Origin: Aequorivita sp. CIP111184
GTDB lineage: Bacteria > Bacteroidota > Bacteroidia > Flavobacteriales > Flavobacteriaceae
DNA length: 64,000 nucleotides
Assembly: GCF_900489465.1 (NCBI RefSeq)
Contig: NZ_UEFQ01000028.1
Location: 62,001-126,000, forward strand
Direction: 5' to 3'
Under the pieces are notes generated by a model. The model had not been told where the DNA came from, did not search any database, and saw nothing but the letters and a program-made list of their open reading frames with translations. Shown in pieces: positions 53,327 through 62,023 of this stretch (position 1 is the first letter of the stretch; each line of letters starts with the position of its first letter). A program made the position numbers and the translations under genes.

Positions 53327-53824
53327 ATGGCTACAGCAAATACAAATTTATCGGCTTACGATAAAACAACAATCCCAAACGCGAAAGACTTTCGGTTTGG
53401 GATTGTTGTTTCAGAATGGAACCACAATATCACTGAAGGCATGTTTCAAGGCGCTTTCGATGCTTTGAAAGATTGCGGAGCTATCAACGAAAACATAGTC
53501 CGTTGGAATGTTCCCGGCAGTTTTGAACTTATTTTCGGGTGCAAGCAAATGACGCAAAGCTATGATATGCTAGATGCGGTAATTGCTATCGGAAATGTTA
53601 TTCAAGGTGAAACAAAACACTTCGATTACGTGTGTGAAGCAGTAGCTCAGGGAATAAAAGATTTGAATGTTCATGGTAATATTCCTGTGATTTTCTGTGT
53701 TCTTACAGATAACAACATGCAACAATCCATAGACCGCAGCGGTGGCAAACACGGCAACAAAGGCACGGAAGCTGCAATTGCTGCAATAAAAATGGCACAG
53801 CTTCGAAAGGAAGCTAAATTTTAA
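53327..53824 (+). CDS. ribH: 6,7-dimethyl-8-ribityllumazine synthase
   Basis: A 165-residue riboflavin-pathway enzyme. The phosphate- and substrate-binding motifs GIVVSEWNHNITEGMFQGA, WNVPGSFELIFG, IGNVIQGETKHFDYVCEA and the histidine region DRSGGKHGNKGTEAA are canonical. It joins 5-amino-6-ribitylaminouracil with dihydroxybutanone phosphate. The start codon follows the TPR stop without a gap, so both come from one message. An unrelated 94-residue membrane protein gene starts 119 bp downstream. Confidence 0.97.
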   Translation: MATANTNLSAYDKTTIPNAKDFRFGIVVSEWNHNITEGMFQGAFDALKDCGAINENIVRWNVPGSFELIFGCKQMTQSYDMLDAVIAIGNVIQGETKHFDYVCEAVAQGIKDLNVHGNIPVIFCVLTDNNMQQSIDRSGGKHGNKGTEAAIAAIKMAQLRKEAKF

Positions 53825-53943
53825 TTTTAGTTTCAACGCACAATTCATTGCTCAACTGAAAACGGCATCATAATTGTTTAAAACAAGCTTCAGAAACGTT
53901 TTAGAAAACATAGTATTTTCAGTAACTTTGAAGCACGACAATT

Positions 53944-54228
53944 ATGGGACTAATAGGCAAAAGAAAAAACAAAAAGTACAGTTACCAACCCCGCCACTTT
54001 GAATCTGATGGCGAGAACAGTCCGTTTTCAATGGGACATAAATTTGACCAATTTCGTACTACAGTTGGAGACAACAAAGGTTTGAAAGGAAAATTTAAAA
54101 CCGCCTGGTCAGATTTGCGACAATCTTCTGACAAAACTGCAAACAGAAGACTGATTGTGATAATTGCAATACTCGTGCTTCTTTTTCTTTTTATTATTGA
54201 ATTTGATTTATCTATATTCTACGCATAA
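53944..54228 (+). CDS. Small single-pass membrane protein of unknown function
   Basis: A 94-residue protein with a basic N-terminal half (GKRKNKKYSYQPRHFESDGENS) and one C-terminal membrane helix (about residues 70-88). I do not recognise a domain. In flavobacterial genomes small proteins of this kind next to ribH are sometimes labelled riboflavin synthase beta subunit; nothing in the sequence supports that name. A TAACTTTG -7-like box lies at 53923-53930. mutL starts 6 bp after the stop. Confidence 0.78.
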   Translation: MGLIGKRKNKKYSYQPRHFESDGENSPFSMGHKFDQFRTTVGDNKGLKGKFKTAWSDLRQSSDKTANRRLIVIIAILVLLFLFIIEFDLSIFYA

Positions 54229-54234
54229 ATTTTA

Positions 54235-56079
54235 ATGGCAGACATTATTCAGTTATTACCGGATCACGTTGCAAACCAAATTGCAGCTGGGGAAGTTGTA
54301 CAACGACCCGCTTCGGTAGTTAAAGAATTGCTGGAAAATGCTATTGATGCCGAAGCAACCTCAATTACGCTTGTAATTAAAGACGCTGGAAAAACCCTCG
54401 TTCAAGTTACCGATAACGGAATAGGAATGAGCGTGACCGATGCTAGGCTCAGCTTTGAGCGCCACGCAACCTCAAAAATAAAATCGGCAGAAGATCTTTT
54501 TAATTTACATACCAAAGGGTTTCGCGGTGAGGCTTTGGCCTCAATTGCCGCAATTGCACACGTTGAGCTTAAAACCAAAACCGAAAACTCGGAAATTGGA
54601 ACACATCTAACCATTGAGGGCAGTAAAGTAATTTCACAAGATCCTGCCGTAGTTCCAAAAGGAACGACCATTTCGGTAAAAAATCTTTTTTATAATATTC
54701 CCGCACGGAGAAATTTTTTAAAAAGCAATCCCGTTGAATCGCGCCATATTATTGACGAATTCCATCGTGTAGCTTTAGCTCATCCAAGTGTAGCTTTCCA
54801 AATGCTTCATAATGGGAGCGATGTATTCAACCTTCCATCCTCAAATTCGCGCCAACGGATTGTAAATATATTTGGAAGCAAAACCAATGAAAAATTGGTT
54901 CCCGTAAGTGAAGAAACCGAAATTTTAAAGATTGAAGGCTTTGTTCTAAAACCAGAATTTGGAAAAAAGAGCAGGGGAGAGCAGTTTTTCTTTGTAAACG
55001 ATCGCTTTATAAAAAGCCCGTATCTACACCACGCTGTGGCTTCGGCTTTTGAAGGCTTGGTAAAAAACGATATTCATCCCGGTTATTTTTTGTTTTTGGA
55101 AGTAGACCCGCATTCTATCGATATTAATATTCACCCCACAAAAACCGAAATAAAATTTGATGACGAGCATTCAATTTACGCAATGCTTCGCGCAACGATA
55201 AAACATAGTTTGGGACAATTCAATATTGCTCCAATCCTTGATTTTGAAAGGGACAAAGGTTTTGATACGCCTTATGATTATAGTAAAAAGCAACCCACTG
55301 CGCCTTCAATAGAAGTTGATAGGGATTTCAATCCCTTTAAAGAAAGATCAAAGCAGAGCAACATCAATTTTCCTTTTAAAAGAGAAAAGGCTGCTTCCTG
55401 GGAATCTTTATATGTAGGTTTAAAAGATGAAACTACCGCAATATCTGGTTTGGGTGATATTGAATTTGAAAGTGAGGAGGTAACAGGTAGTCTATTTGAA
55501 AATAACGAAGCCGAAACGGGACAGATAACATTTCAACTTCAAAATAAATATATTGTAAGTCCGTTGAAAAGCGGAATGATGATTATCCACCAAAATCTGG
55601 CACATCAACGTATTCTTTACGAAGAGTTGTTGAAAAACATAACCATAAAAGAAGCTATTAGCCAGCAATTACTATTTCCGCTTCAGTTGCATTTTTCAAA
55701 ACCCGATGTTGAAATAATTGAAAAGATACGTGAGCAATTGGAACATACGGGGTTTATTTTTTCAGAATTGAAAGACGAAACGATTGAGATTAGCGGTATT
55801 CCTGTGTTGATACTAGAAAGTCATGTTGTAAATTTGCTTCACCAATTGGTGCAGGACATAAAGGAAGAAGTACCCGATAGTGGTTTCAGCCAGAACGATA
55901 TGCTTGCAAAATCAATGGCAGTAAGTATGGCAATAAAAACGGGGGTTTCATTAAATAAAGTAGAACGCGAACATTTAATCAACCAACTTTTCGCTTGCAA
56001 AGAGCCAAGCGTTAGCCCTAATAACAAACCTGTCTTCACGACACTGGATGCTAACGATCTCGATAAAAAATTTATGTAA
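54235..56079 (+). CDS. mutL: DNA mismatch repair protein MutL
   Basis: A 614-residue protein. The GHKL ATPase motifs are intact: ENAIDAEATS, DNGIGMSVTDARL and TKGFRGEALASIAA (residues 35-105). The C-terminal dimerisation domain occupies about 425-614. There the endonuclease metal site (DQHA(x)2E(x)4E in endonuclease MutLs) reads HQNLAHQRILYEE, and the last motif (CPHGRP) reads SPNNKP, so these residues are not conserved and cutting activity is doubtful. ATP-dependent MutS-MutL signalling should still work. The gene is part of a tightly packed unit with rhomboid genes. Confidence 0.95.
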   Translation: MADIIQLLPDHVANQIAAGEVVQRPASVVKELLENAIDAEATSITLVIKDAGKTLVQVTDNGIGMSVTDARLSFERHATSKIKSAEDLFNLHTKGFRGEALASIAAIAHVELKTKTENSEIGTHLTIEGSKVISQDPAVVPKGTTISVKNLFYNIPARRNFLKSNPVESRHIIDEFHRVALAHPSVAFQMLHNGSDVFNLPSSNSRQRIVNIFGSKTNEKLVPVSEETEILKIEGFVLKPEFGKKSRGEQFFFVNDRFIKSPYLHHAVASAFEGLVKNDIHPGYFLFLEVDPHSIDINIHPTKTEIKFDDEHSIYAMLRATIKHSLGQFNIAPILDFERDKGFDTPYDYSKKQPTAPSIEVDRDFNPFKERSKQSNINFPFKREKAASWESLYVGLKDETTAISGLGDIEFESEEVTGSLFENNEAETGQITFQLQNKYIVSPLKSGMMIIHQNLAHQRILYEELLKNITIKEAISQQLLFPLQLHFSKPDVEIIEKIREQLEHTGFIFSELKDETIEISGIPVLILESHVVNLLHQLVQDIKEEVPDSGFSQNDMLAKSMAVSMAIKTGVSLNKVEREHLINQLFACKEPSVSPNNKPVFTTLDANDLDKKFM

Positions 56080-56814
56080 ATGGGAAAAATAACCGATACT
56101 GTAAAATTTCTTTTAATACTTAACGTGCTCTTTTTTATTGGATCACAATTTACCGGCGGGCTTGCGGAGCGTCTTTTTGCACTCTATTATTTTGAAAATC
56201 CAAGTTTTCAGTATTGGCAACCATTGACGTCTATGTTTATGCACGCCAATTTTTTCCACATACTTTTTAATATGTATGCTTTGTGGGCTTTTGGTTCGCC
56301 TTTGGAAATGCGCTGGGGACAGAAAAAATTTCTATTCTTTTACTTTTCCGCGGGGCTTGGATCGGCATTGATTTATACTTTGGTGAATTACTTCCAACTC
56401 CACAATGGGATGGATGCTTTAATGAATGCTGGGATGACCCATCAACAAGTTATGGATTTTCTAAATTCGGGCAGTTATAACACCTCAATTTTAGAATCTG
56501 TTTCGCAGGACACGATTCAGGATATGTACAATACTTATAACGGAATCGCTTTAGGTGCTTCAGGTGCGGTATACGGTGTTTTAGTAGCTTTCGGAATGCT
56601 TTTCCCTAATATAGAATTGATGTTGATTTTTCTACCTATTCCTATAAAAGCAAAATATTTTATTCCTGCAATTATTCTAATGGATGTCATTTTTGGAATT
56701 ACAGGAACACCCACCGGAATTGCCCATTGGGCACACGTTGGTGGCGCACTTTTCGGCTTTATTATGGCTTGGTATTGGAAAAAGAATAGTTTTGATAACC
56801 ATCGCTGGAATTAA
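56080..56814 (+). CDS. Rhomboid family intramembrane serine protease (copy 1)
   Basis: A 244-residue membrane protein with about six membrane segments. The rhomboid features are the HANFFHILFNMYALW loop-1/TM2 motif, the catalytic serine in GASGAVYG and the catalytic histidine in HWAHVGGALFGFIM. An insertion with QDTIQDMYNTYNG lies before the catalytic Ser. It starts directly after the mutL stop codon and is followed 2 bp later by a second rhomboid gene, so these genes are co-transcribed. The substrates are unknown. Confidence 0.93.
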   Translation: MGKITDTVKFLLILNVLFFIGSQFTGGLAERLFALYYFENPSFQYWQPLTSMFMHANFFHILFNMYALWAFGSPLEMRWGQKKFLFFYFSAGLGSALIYTLVNYFQLHNGMDALMNAGMTHQQVMDFLNSGSYNTSILESVSQDTIQDMYNTYNGIALGASGAVYGVLVAFGMLFPNIELMLIFLPIPIKAKYFIPAIILMDVIFGITGTPTGIAHWAHVGGALFGFIMAWYWKKNSFDNHRWN

Positions 56815-56816
56815 TT

Positions 56817-57692
56817 ATGGCAACTACAAACTTTGCATATCAATATAAAATGGCCAGTATTTTGGTCAAGCTCATTGTTATTAATGTAGCCGTTTTTTTG
56901 GTGGTTAGCCTAGGCTCTTTTTTCTTTAATATAAGTCCGCAGTACCTTTCGCGTTGGTTTGTTTTGAGCGATGACTTTGATACACTTTTATTCCGTCCGT
57001 GGACTTTGTTTACCTATGGTTTTCTGCATTTTGGCTTTTTTCACTTACTGTTTAATATGTTATGGCTTTATTGGTTTGGGCAATTTGTTTTAAATCTTTT
57101 CAATGGTAAAAGGCTGCTGACGGTTTATCTGCTGGGGGCGCTTTTTGGAGGTTTGCTTTTTGTTTTGGCGTATAATCTTTTTCCAGTTTTTGCTGAAAGT
57201 CGTGGGTATTTAATAGGTGCTTCGGGCGCAGTAACAGCAATTATGATTTTCATTGCAACCTACACTCCAAATACGGAAGTTCGTATTTTCACCTTCACCA
57301 TAAAACTATGGCATATCGCCATTTTTCTTTTTCTTTTTGATTTGGTGCGTATTCCAACTTCGGGTAATGCCGGCGGGTTGATGGCTCATGTAGGGGGTGC
57401 GTTGTTCGGTTTTATTTACGCAACACAGCTTGCCAAGGGAAATGACATTGGCATATGGTTTGAAAATTTTCTTGACTGGATTGCTAATCTTTTTACGCCA
57501 CGAAAGAAAAAGCCTTTCAAAAAAGTGCACCGCACAACACAACCTTTCCCTAAGCGTTCTAAACCAAAAGAAGGGAAGTCTGAAAACCAAAAAAAGGTAG
57601 ATGGTATTCTTGACAAAATAGGAAAGAGCGGCTATGAGAGTCTTACAAAAGAAGAAAAAGACTTTTTGTTCAAAGCCGGAAAAGAAGACTAG
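56817..57692 (+). CDS. Rhomboid family intramembrane serine protease (copy 2) with cytoplasmic tail
   Basis: A 291-residue rhomboid with the HFGFFHLLFNMLWLYWFG motif, the serine motif GASGAVTAI and the histidine motif MAHVGGALFGF. Unlike copy 1, it has a C-terminal tail of about 75 residues: a basic linker (RKKKPFKKVHRTTQPFPKRS) and a small acidic helical module ending SLTKEEKDFLFKAG, seen in several Bacteroidota rhomboids (a DUF6576-type end). The tail might regulate or dock substrates, which is inference. The stop lies 4 bp before the EEP gene start. Confidence 0.92.
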   Translation: MATTNFAYQYKMASILVKLIVINVAVFLVVSLGSFFFNISPQYLSRWFVLSDDFDTLLFRPWTLFTYGFLHFGFFHLLFNMLWLYWFGQFVLNLFNGKRLLTVYLLGALFGGLLFVLAYNLFPVFAESRGYLIGASGAVTAIMIFIATYTPNTEVRIFTFTIKLWHIAIFLFLFDLVRIPTSGNAGGLMAHVGGALFGFIYATQLAKGNDIGIWFENFLDWIANLFTPRKKKPFKKVHRTTQPFPKRSKPKEGKSENQKKVDGILDKIGKSGYESLTKEEKDFLFKAGKED

Positions 57693-57696
57693 ACCA

Positions 57697-58713
57697 ATGA
57701 GGAAATTTCTCAATAAACTTATTTACTGGGGCAATTTGTTTGCGGCTTTTCTTTTGCTTATATCTTTCGTTCTTCCTTATTTACCGCCTAAAAACTTCCC
57801 CACACTTTCATTGCTAAGTTTGGTGGTTTCGCTGCTAATAATAGCAAATATTCTTTTCGCGATTTATTGGGCAGTGCAACTGAGGCGGCGTTTTTTTATT
57901 TCCTTCACCGTGCTTTTTATCTCTTATTTTTATTTCAATGTTTTTTATGAAATGTCTAAAGAAGGTGATGTTTCGCAGTATAAAAACACCCTAAATGTTC
58001 TATCGTATAATGTTAGGTTGTTTAATGCTTATGAAAAAAATCCTAAGACAGATGCTGCTCAAGTAATTTCTGAAATACTTAACGAAGAGAATCCAGACGT
58101 GGTTTGCGTGCAAGAATATTATAAGCCCAACGGAGTCGATTTTTCGGCCTATCCATTTCAGTATATTCACTTTAATTCTAAAAAAGCAAAATTGGGTCAT
58201 GCCATTTTTTCAAAATATCCTTTAATAAATATAGGAGGTTTTGATTTTAAAGGCACCTACAACAATACACTTTATGCAGATGTAGTGAAAGATAAAGACA
58301 CCCTTCGTGTTTATAGTGTTCATCTGCAGTCGCTTGGTATTGTTCCACGGGTTAGTTTTTTACAGGAAAGTGATAATGAAAAACTTAGAAAACGTGTTTC
58401 AGGAGCTTTTGAAAAACAGCAAAGTCAAGTTGCAGCTATTTTGGAGCACAAACAAAAAACATCACATCCAGTAATTATCTGTGGCGATTTCAACAACACG
58501 CCATTTTCATACAGCTACAGAAAACTGAAAGACGGCATGCAAGACGCTTTTCGAGAACGCGGCAATGGCTTGGGAACTACTTTTAACTTTGAAAAATTCC
58601 CAATGCGGATAGATTATATTTTTGCATCCACGGGATTGGATATAGTTTCTTTCGATACAATGAAGAAAACGTTTTCAGATCACTATGCCGTTCGAGCAAC
58701 AGTAGGTTGGTAA
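57697..58713 (+). CDS. Membrane-anchored endonuclease/exonuclease/phosphatase family protein
   Basis: A 338-residue protein with about three N-terminal membrane segments (residues 1-95, e.g. LSLLSLVVSLLIIANILF) and an EEP domain. The EEP motifs are LSYNVRLF (Asn), VVCVQEYY (Glu), YSVHLQS, CGDFNNTPFSYSY (Asp, Asn) and the terminal SDHYAVRATV (Asp-His). The family cleaves phosphodiester bonds in nucleic acids or lipids; the substrate is unknown. The ATG at 57697 is chosen, 4 bp after the rhomboid stop. It converges on the WbqC gene with a 2-bp gap and no terminator. Confidence 0.9.
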   Translation: MRKFLNKLIYWGNLFAAFLLLISFVLPYLPPKNFPTLSLLSLVVSLLIIANILFAIYWAVQLRRRFFISFTVLFISYFYFNVFYEMSKEGDVSQYKNTLNVLSYNVRLFNAYEKNPKTDAAQVISEILNEENPDVVCVQEYYKPNGVDFSAYPFQYIHFNSKKAKLGHAIFSKYPLINIGGFDFKGTYNNTLYADVVKDKDTLRVYSVHLQSLGIVPRVSFLQESDNEKLRKRVSGAFEKQQSQVAAILEHKQKTSHPVIICGDFNNTPFSYSYRKLKDGMQDAFRERGNGLGTTFNFEKFPMRIDYIFASTGLDIVSFDTMKKTFSDHYAVRATVGW

Positions 58714-58715
58714 AT

Positions 58716-59339
58716 TTAGAATGATAGAGATTGTCTCTCCAAATAACTTAATGCATTTGGCCCTTCATTAAAAAGTAAATCCAACACGGAAAGATTCGGC
58801 AAAAAAGGATGGTTTGCTTGATGAACCTGTGTGTATTCTTCAGTTTTAAAACTCGATTCTTTTTTTGCATTAATTAAAAACCGGAGATCTGCAATTTCGG
58901 GATGCCTTTCAAATAAGGTGGTTTTTACAATTTCAACTTCAATTCCAATCAATTCGCAAAGCAAATCGAATATTTTAAAATTGTGCGCCATTAAGCCTTC
59001 AACGTTTTTTATAAAAAGTGGCTTCAGATCATCCTCGTAAAATTCAAAAAAAGGAGAGGTGCGATAGGCGCTTTGTAAACTTTTCCGATGCTGTTCTTGC
59101 CACGGAAAATCATTTTCAACCAAGACATCCTTTGTTTTTTGTCGCTTTTTAGTTTTACTGTGTTTGATAGGAATATTTAAAAGCAGTTTCCCATTACTAT
59201 GTGCAATAAACATACGGTTGCGGTAGGTTTGTTTTTGATAGTTGTCTTCAACTTCAAAAACTACTTTTTCAGCTTGAGCCACCGCGGCCATTTGGGCAAT
59301 GGACGGAAAATAGGAGGGATGTAGAAGAATTGTTTTCAT
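58716..59339 (-). CDS. WbqC-like family protein
   Basis: A 207-residue protein with the WbqC opening LLHPSYFPSIAQMAAVAQA, then NYQKQTYRNRMFIAHSNG and LLNIPIKHSKTKKRQKTKDV, and a central WQEQHRKSLQSAYRTSPFF. WbqC proteins are linked to O-antigen or glycan biosynthesis and are thought to transfer or modify nucleotide-sugar-linked amino groups; the reaction is not certain. I use the ATG at 59339, which gives the usual HPSYFP start; the longer frame (to 59378) is A/T-rich leader. Confidence 0.85.
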   Translation of the reverse strand: MKTILLHPSYFPSIAQMAAVAQAEKVVFEVEDNYQKQTYRNRMFIAHSNGKLLLNIPIKHSKTKKRQKTKDVLVENDFPWQEQHRKSLQSAYRTSPFFEFYEDDLKPLFIKNVEGLMAHNFKIFDLLCELIGIEVEIVKTTLFERHPEIADLRFLINAKKESSFKTEEYTQVHQANHPFLPNLSVLDLLFNEGPNALSYLERQSLSF

Positions 59340-59438
59340 TTCAGCTTTTGAAACCTCAAAAATAGGAAAGAAAACCAAATCGAAAACGAAATCGAAAATG
59401 AAATTATAACCCTTTGAAGAGGACTGGACAGATGTTTA

Positions 59439-59466
59439 AAACTTGAAACCTGAAACTTGAAACCTG
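59439..59466. repeat. 14-bp tandem duplication
   Basis: The unit aaacttgaaacctg occurs twice head to tail (59439-59452 and 59453-59466) in the gap between the WbqC gene and udk. The second copy contains the TTG that may act as the udk -33 box. Confidence 0.85.
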
Positions 59467-59487
59467 CTACCGTTTTCGCTACCTTTG
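59457..59487 (+). promoter_or_regulatory. Promoter of the udk unit
   Basis: TTG at 59457-59459 and TACCTTTG at 59480-59487, spaced 20 bp, fit the Bacteroidota consensus. The udk ATG is 17 bp downstream, so this is probably the only promoter for udk-divIC-mutA-orf-mutB. Confidence 0.68.
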
Positions 59488-59503
59488 TACAAACCTTTAA
59501 AAT

Positions 59504-60124
59504 ATGCTTATAATTGGCATCGCCGGCGGCACCGGGAGCGGAAAAACAACTGTTGTAGATCAAATTGTGGATGAACTTCCAGAAGATGAAGTGTGTGTTA
59601 TTTCACAAGATTCCTATTATCACGATACCAGCCATTTGTCTTTTGAAGAACGTACAAAAATAAATTTTGACCACCCAAAAGCGATTGATTTCGATTTATT
59701 GGTAAGTCATTTAAAGGAACTTCGGAAAGGAAATGCTTTTGAACAACCCGTTTATTCTTTTGTGGATCATAATAGAACTGGCGAAACAATTATTACCTTT
59801 CCAAAAAAGGTTATTATTGTTGAAGGAATTTTAATCTTGGCACATCCCGATATTCGTGAAATGTTCGATATTAAAATATTTGTTCACGCAGACAGTGACG
59901 AACGATTAATACGCAGACTGAAGCGCGATATTGCCACTCGTGGTCGCGATTTGGAAGAAGTTCTGAACCGTTATCAAACTACGTTGAAGCCAATGCACCA
60001 ACAATTTATCGAGCCAACAAAGGAATTTGCAGACATAATTATCCCAACCAACAGATACAACACCGTAGCTGTTAATGTTATAAGAAGTATTATTCACCAA
60101 AAATTAAGCTATACCGAATCGTGA
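59504..60124 (+). CDS. udk: Uridine kinase
   Basis: A 206-residue pyrimidine ribonucleoside kinase that phosphorylates uridine and cytidine in salvage. Walker A is GGTGSGKTT near residue 8, followed by SQDSYYHDTSHLSFEERTKI, NFDHPKAIDFDLL and the EGILILAHP strand. The RRLKRDIATRGRDLEEVL lid segment is canonical. It is the first gene of a unit in which each gene overlaps the next by 4-8 bp; its TGA overlaps the GTG of the divIC-like gene. Confidence 0.96.
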   Translation: MLIIGIAGGTGSGKTTVVDQIVDELPEDEVCVISQDSYYHDTSHLSFEERTKINFDHPKAIDFDLLVSHLKELRKGNAFEQPVYSFVDHNRTGETIITFPKKVIIVEGILILAHPDIREMFDIKIFVHADSDERLIRRLKRDIATRGRDLEEVLNRYQTTLKPMHQQFIEPTKEFADIIIPTNRYNTVAVNVIRSIIHQKLSYTES

Positions 60125-60453
60125 AGCTCTCAGAAATAAAAAAGAATAAATGGGTAAGGTTTATAAGCAATAAATATATGCTTATCCTTATCCTTTTCAT
60201 TGTATGGATGATTTTTTTTGATGCAAATTCCTATCTAATACATCACGAATTGGATAATGATATCAATGCTTTGCAAGATAATTCTGAGTTTTATCAAAAC
60301 GAAATAGACCACGACAAAACCTTCATAAAAAAAATGGAGGACAGCAACGAGATGGAAAAGTTTGCCCGTGAAAAATATTATTTAAAAAGGGAGAACGAGG
60401 ATATTTATATAATTGAAAACGAAGACAGCATCAAAAAAGAAGAAAAACGATGA
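60121..60453 (+). CDS. Septum formation initiator family protein (FtsB/DivIC-like)
   Basis: A 110-residue bitopic protein with a short basic cytoplasmic N terminus, one membrane helix at about 20-38 (LILILFIVWMIFFDANSY) and a periplasmic coiled coil (HELDNDINALQDNSEFYQN). It ends EKFAREKYYLKRENEDIYII, which matches the DivIC/FtsB C-terminal motif. It should sit in the divisome with FtsL/FtsQ-type partners. It begins with GTG at 60121, overlapping the udk stop by 4 bp; a downstream ATG would remove the membrane helix. Linkage to udk and mutAB is known from related flavobacteria and is conserved here. Confidence 0.9.
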   Translation: MKLSEIKKNKWVRFISNKYMLILILFIVWMIFFDANSYLIHHELDNDINALQDNSEFYQNEIDHDKTFIKKMEDSNEMEKFAREKYYLKRENEDIYIIENEDSIKKEEKR

Positions 60454-61841
60454 GTAAATTTCTATTTGAAGATTTTGATGAAGTTTCCGCAAAACAGTGG
60501 AAGCAGAAAATACAGTATGATTTAAAAGGCGCCGATTATAATGAGACTTTAATTTGGAAAAGTCCCGAGGGTGTACATGTGAAACCATTTTATCATCAAG
60601 ACGATTTTAAACAAGATTTTCAACCCATCCCCGGCCAGCCAGCAAGTTGGAAAATTGCACAGCAAATATTTATTGATGATGAAAAGATAGCTAATAATAT
60701 TGCTTTGGATGCACTAAACCGAGGTGCTGAGGCGATAATTTTTACGGCTGCCGAAGATTTTGATCCACGCACAGTTTTTAAGGGTTTCCCGTTTGAAATG
60801 GCTTCAATTTATTTTAAACTAACATTCCTTTCCGAAGCATTTTGTACCAAACTCATCAAATTCTTTTCAGAAAAAAACACAACAGTTCACTATAATATTG
60901 ACATAATAGGAAACCTTACCCGCACTGGAAACTGGTTTCACAATTTTAAAAAAGACCACGATATGTTGGATAATATTTTTCAAAAATATCCTTCAGAAAA
61001 CCTCCTTTCGGTTGATGCAAAATTATATCAAAACGCAGGCGCTAACACAGTTCAGCAATTAGCGTATGCGTTAGCTAATGCCAACGAATATTTGAATCAC
61101 TTTTGTCACCCTGAGCTTGTCGAAGGGCTTCCGAAGCAGGATTTTAAAATTACATTTCAACTTGCCACTGGTTCAAATTATTTCTTTGAAATAGCCAAAA
61201 TTCGAGCGTTTAGAAAACTATACGCAACATTGGCAAAGGAATATGGAACAAATGAAACCTGCCATATTATCGCCACGCCTACAAAGCGGAACAAAACTAT
61301 ATACGATTACAATGTAAATCTCCTGCGTAGCACTACCGAATGTATGAGTGCCGTATTGGGTGGAGCAGACACAGTTTGCAATAGAGCTTATGATGAATTG
61401 TATCACAAAAGCAATGAATTTGGCGAGCGCATTTCTCGTAACCAATTGCTGGTTTTAAAAAACGAAAGCTATTTTGACACTGTAAGCAATCCTGCAGACG
61501 GTACTTATTATATTGAAAGCTTGACGAATGAACTTGCTGAAAAAGCACTTCAGCTTTTCAAAGAAATAGAAAAGGGCGGCGGTTTTCTTCAGCAATTGAA
61601 AGAAGGAACAATTCAAAAGAAAATTAAGGAAAGTGATGAAAAGGAGCAACAACTTTTTGACAGTGGTGAGCTGAAACTGTTGGGCACCAATTATCATCCA
61701 AACAATAACGACCGGATGAAAGACGATTTACAACTTTTCCCTTTCGCAAAACGCAACCCAATTAAAACCATTATCGCCCCGATTGTTGAAAAAAGAATAG
61801 CGGAAATCACGGAACAGGAACGTTTAAAACAAGAATCATGA
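60450..61841 (+). CDS. mutA: Methylmalonyl-CoA mutase small subunit, with inserted REP-like segment
   Basis: A 463-residue small (non-catalytic) subunit of adenosylcobalamin-dependent methylmalonyl-CoA mutase. It has the TIM-barrel half (FEDFDEVSAKQWKQKIQYDL, GSNYFFEIAKIRAFRKLYA, VNLLRSTTECMSAVLGGADT), but lacks the large-subunit residues for cofactor binding. Residues about 218-228 (HFCHPELVEGLPK) come from a REP-like repeat carried in frame, and the flanking protein is otherwise normal. With mutB it converts methylmalonyl-CoA to succinyl-CoA in propionate and valine/isoleucine catabolism. Its ATG overlaps the divIC stop by 4 bp. Confidence 0.94.
   Translation: MSKFLFEDFDEVSAKQWKQKIQYDLKGADYNETLIWKSPEGVHVKPFYHQDDFKQDFQPIPGQPASWKIAQQIFIDDEKIANNIALDALNRGAEAIIFTAAEDFDPRTVFKGFPFEMASIYFKLTFLSEAFCTKLIKFFSEKNTTVHYNIDIIGNLTRTGNWFHNFKKDHDMLDNIFQKYPSENLLSVDAKLYQNAGANTVQQLAYALANANEYLNHFCHPELVEGLPKQDFKITFQLATGSNYFFEIAKIRAFRKLYATLAKEYGTNETCHIIATPTKRNKTIYDYNVNLLRSTTECMSAVLGGADTVCNRAYDELYHKSNEFGERISRNQLLVLKNESYFDTVSNPADGTYYIESLTNELAEKALQLFKEIEKGGGFLQQLKEGTIQKKIKESDEKEQQLFDSGELKLLGTNYHPNNNDRMKDDLQLFPFAKRNPIKTIIAPIVEKRIAEITEQERLKQES
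61104..61129. repeat. REP-like element inside mutA
   Basis: The run tgtcaccctgagcttgtcga followed by agggct matches the known bacterial repeat that translates as CHPELVEG in this frame. It codes for residues about 218-227 of the mutA product. Closely similar copies are at 62068-62090 (in mutB) and, as a variant, at 50733-50760. Confidence 0.85.
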
Positions 61842-62023
61842 ACAATGAAGTATTAGGAACCTTTTTAGGAATCATCTTTATCGTCTTGGGCTTAGCAATC
61901 TTAGTGCGATATAAAAAACTGTCATCACATAAATATTTCCAACTTCTTTTTATAATCATAGCAATAATGTTGCTTGGTTTTGGAGTTTATATGGGTTGGA
62001 GAAGCATTACGTTATATGGATAG
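61838..62023 (+). CDS. Small two-helix membrane protein between mutA and mutB
   Basis: A 61-residue protein with two membrane segments ([18 protein letters not shown] and [19 protein letters not shown]) separated by a basic turn ([10 protein letters not shown]). The ATG overlaps the mutA TGA by 4 bp, and its TAG overlaps the mutB start by 8 bp, so it is translated with both. I do not recognise the family. It is placed where no subunit of the mutase is known to me. Confidence 0.78.
   Translation: MNNEVLGTFLGIIFIVLGLAILVRYKKLSSHKYFQLLFIIIAIMLLGFGVYMGWRSITLYG

Noticed and set aside
53944-54228. Label riboflavin synthase beta subunit for the 94-residue protein
   Set aside because: It is a basic single-pass membrane protein; the lumazine synthase is the adjacent ribH. 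The label would be inherited from position, not sequence.
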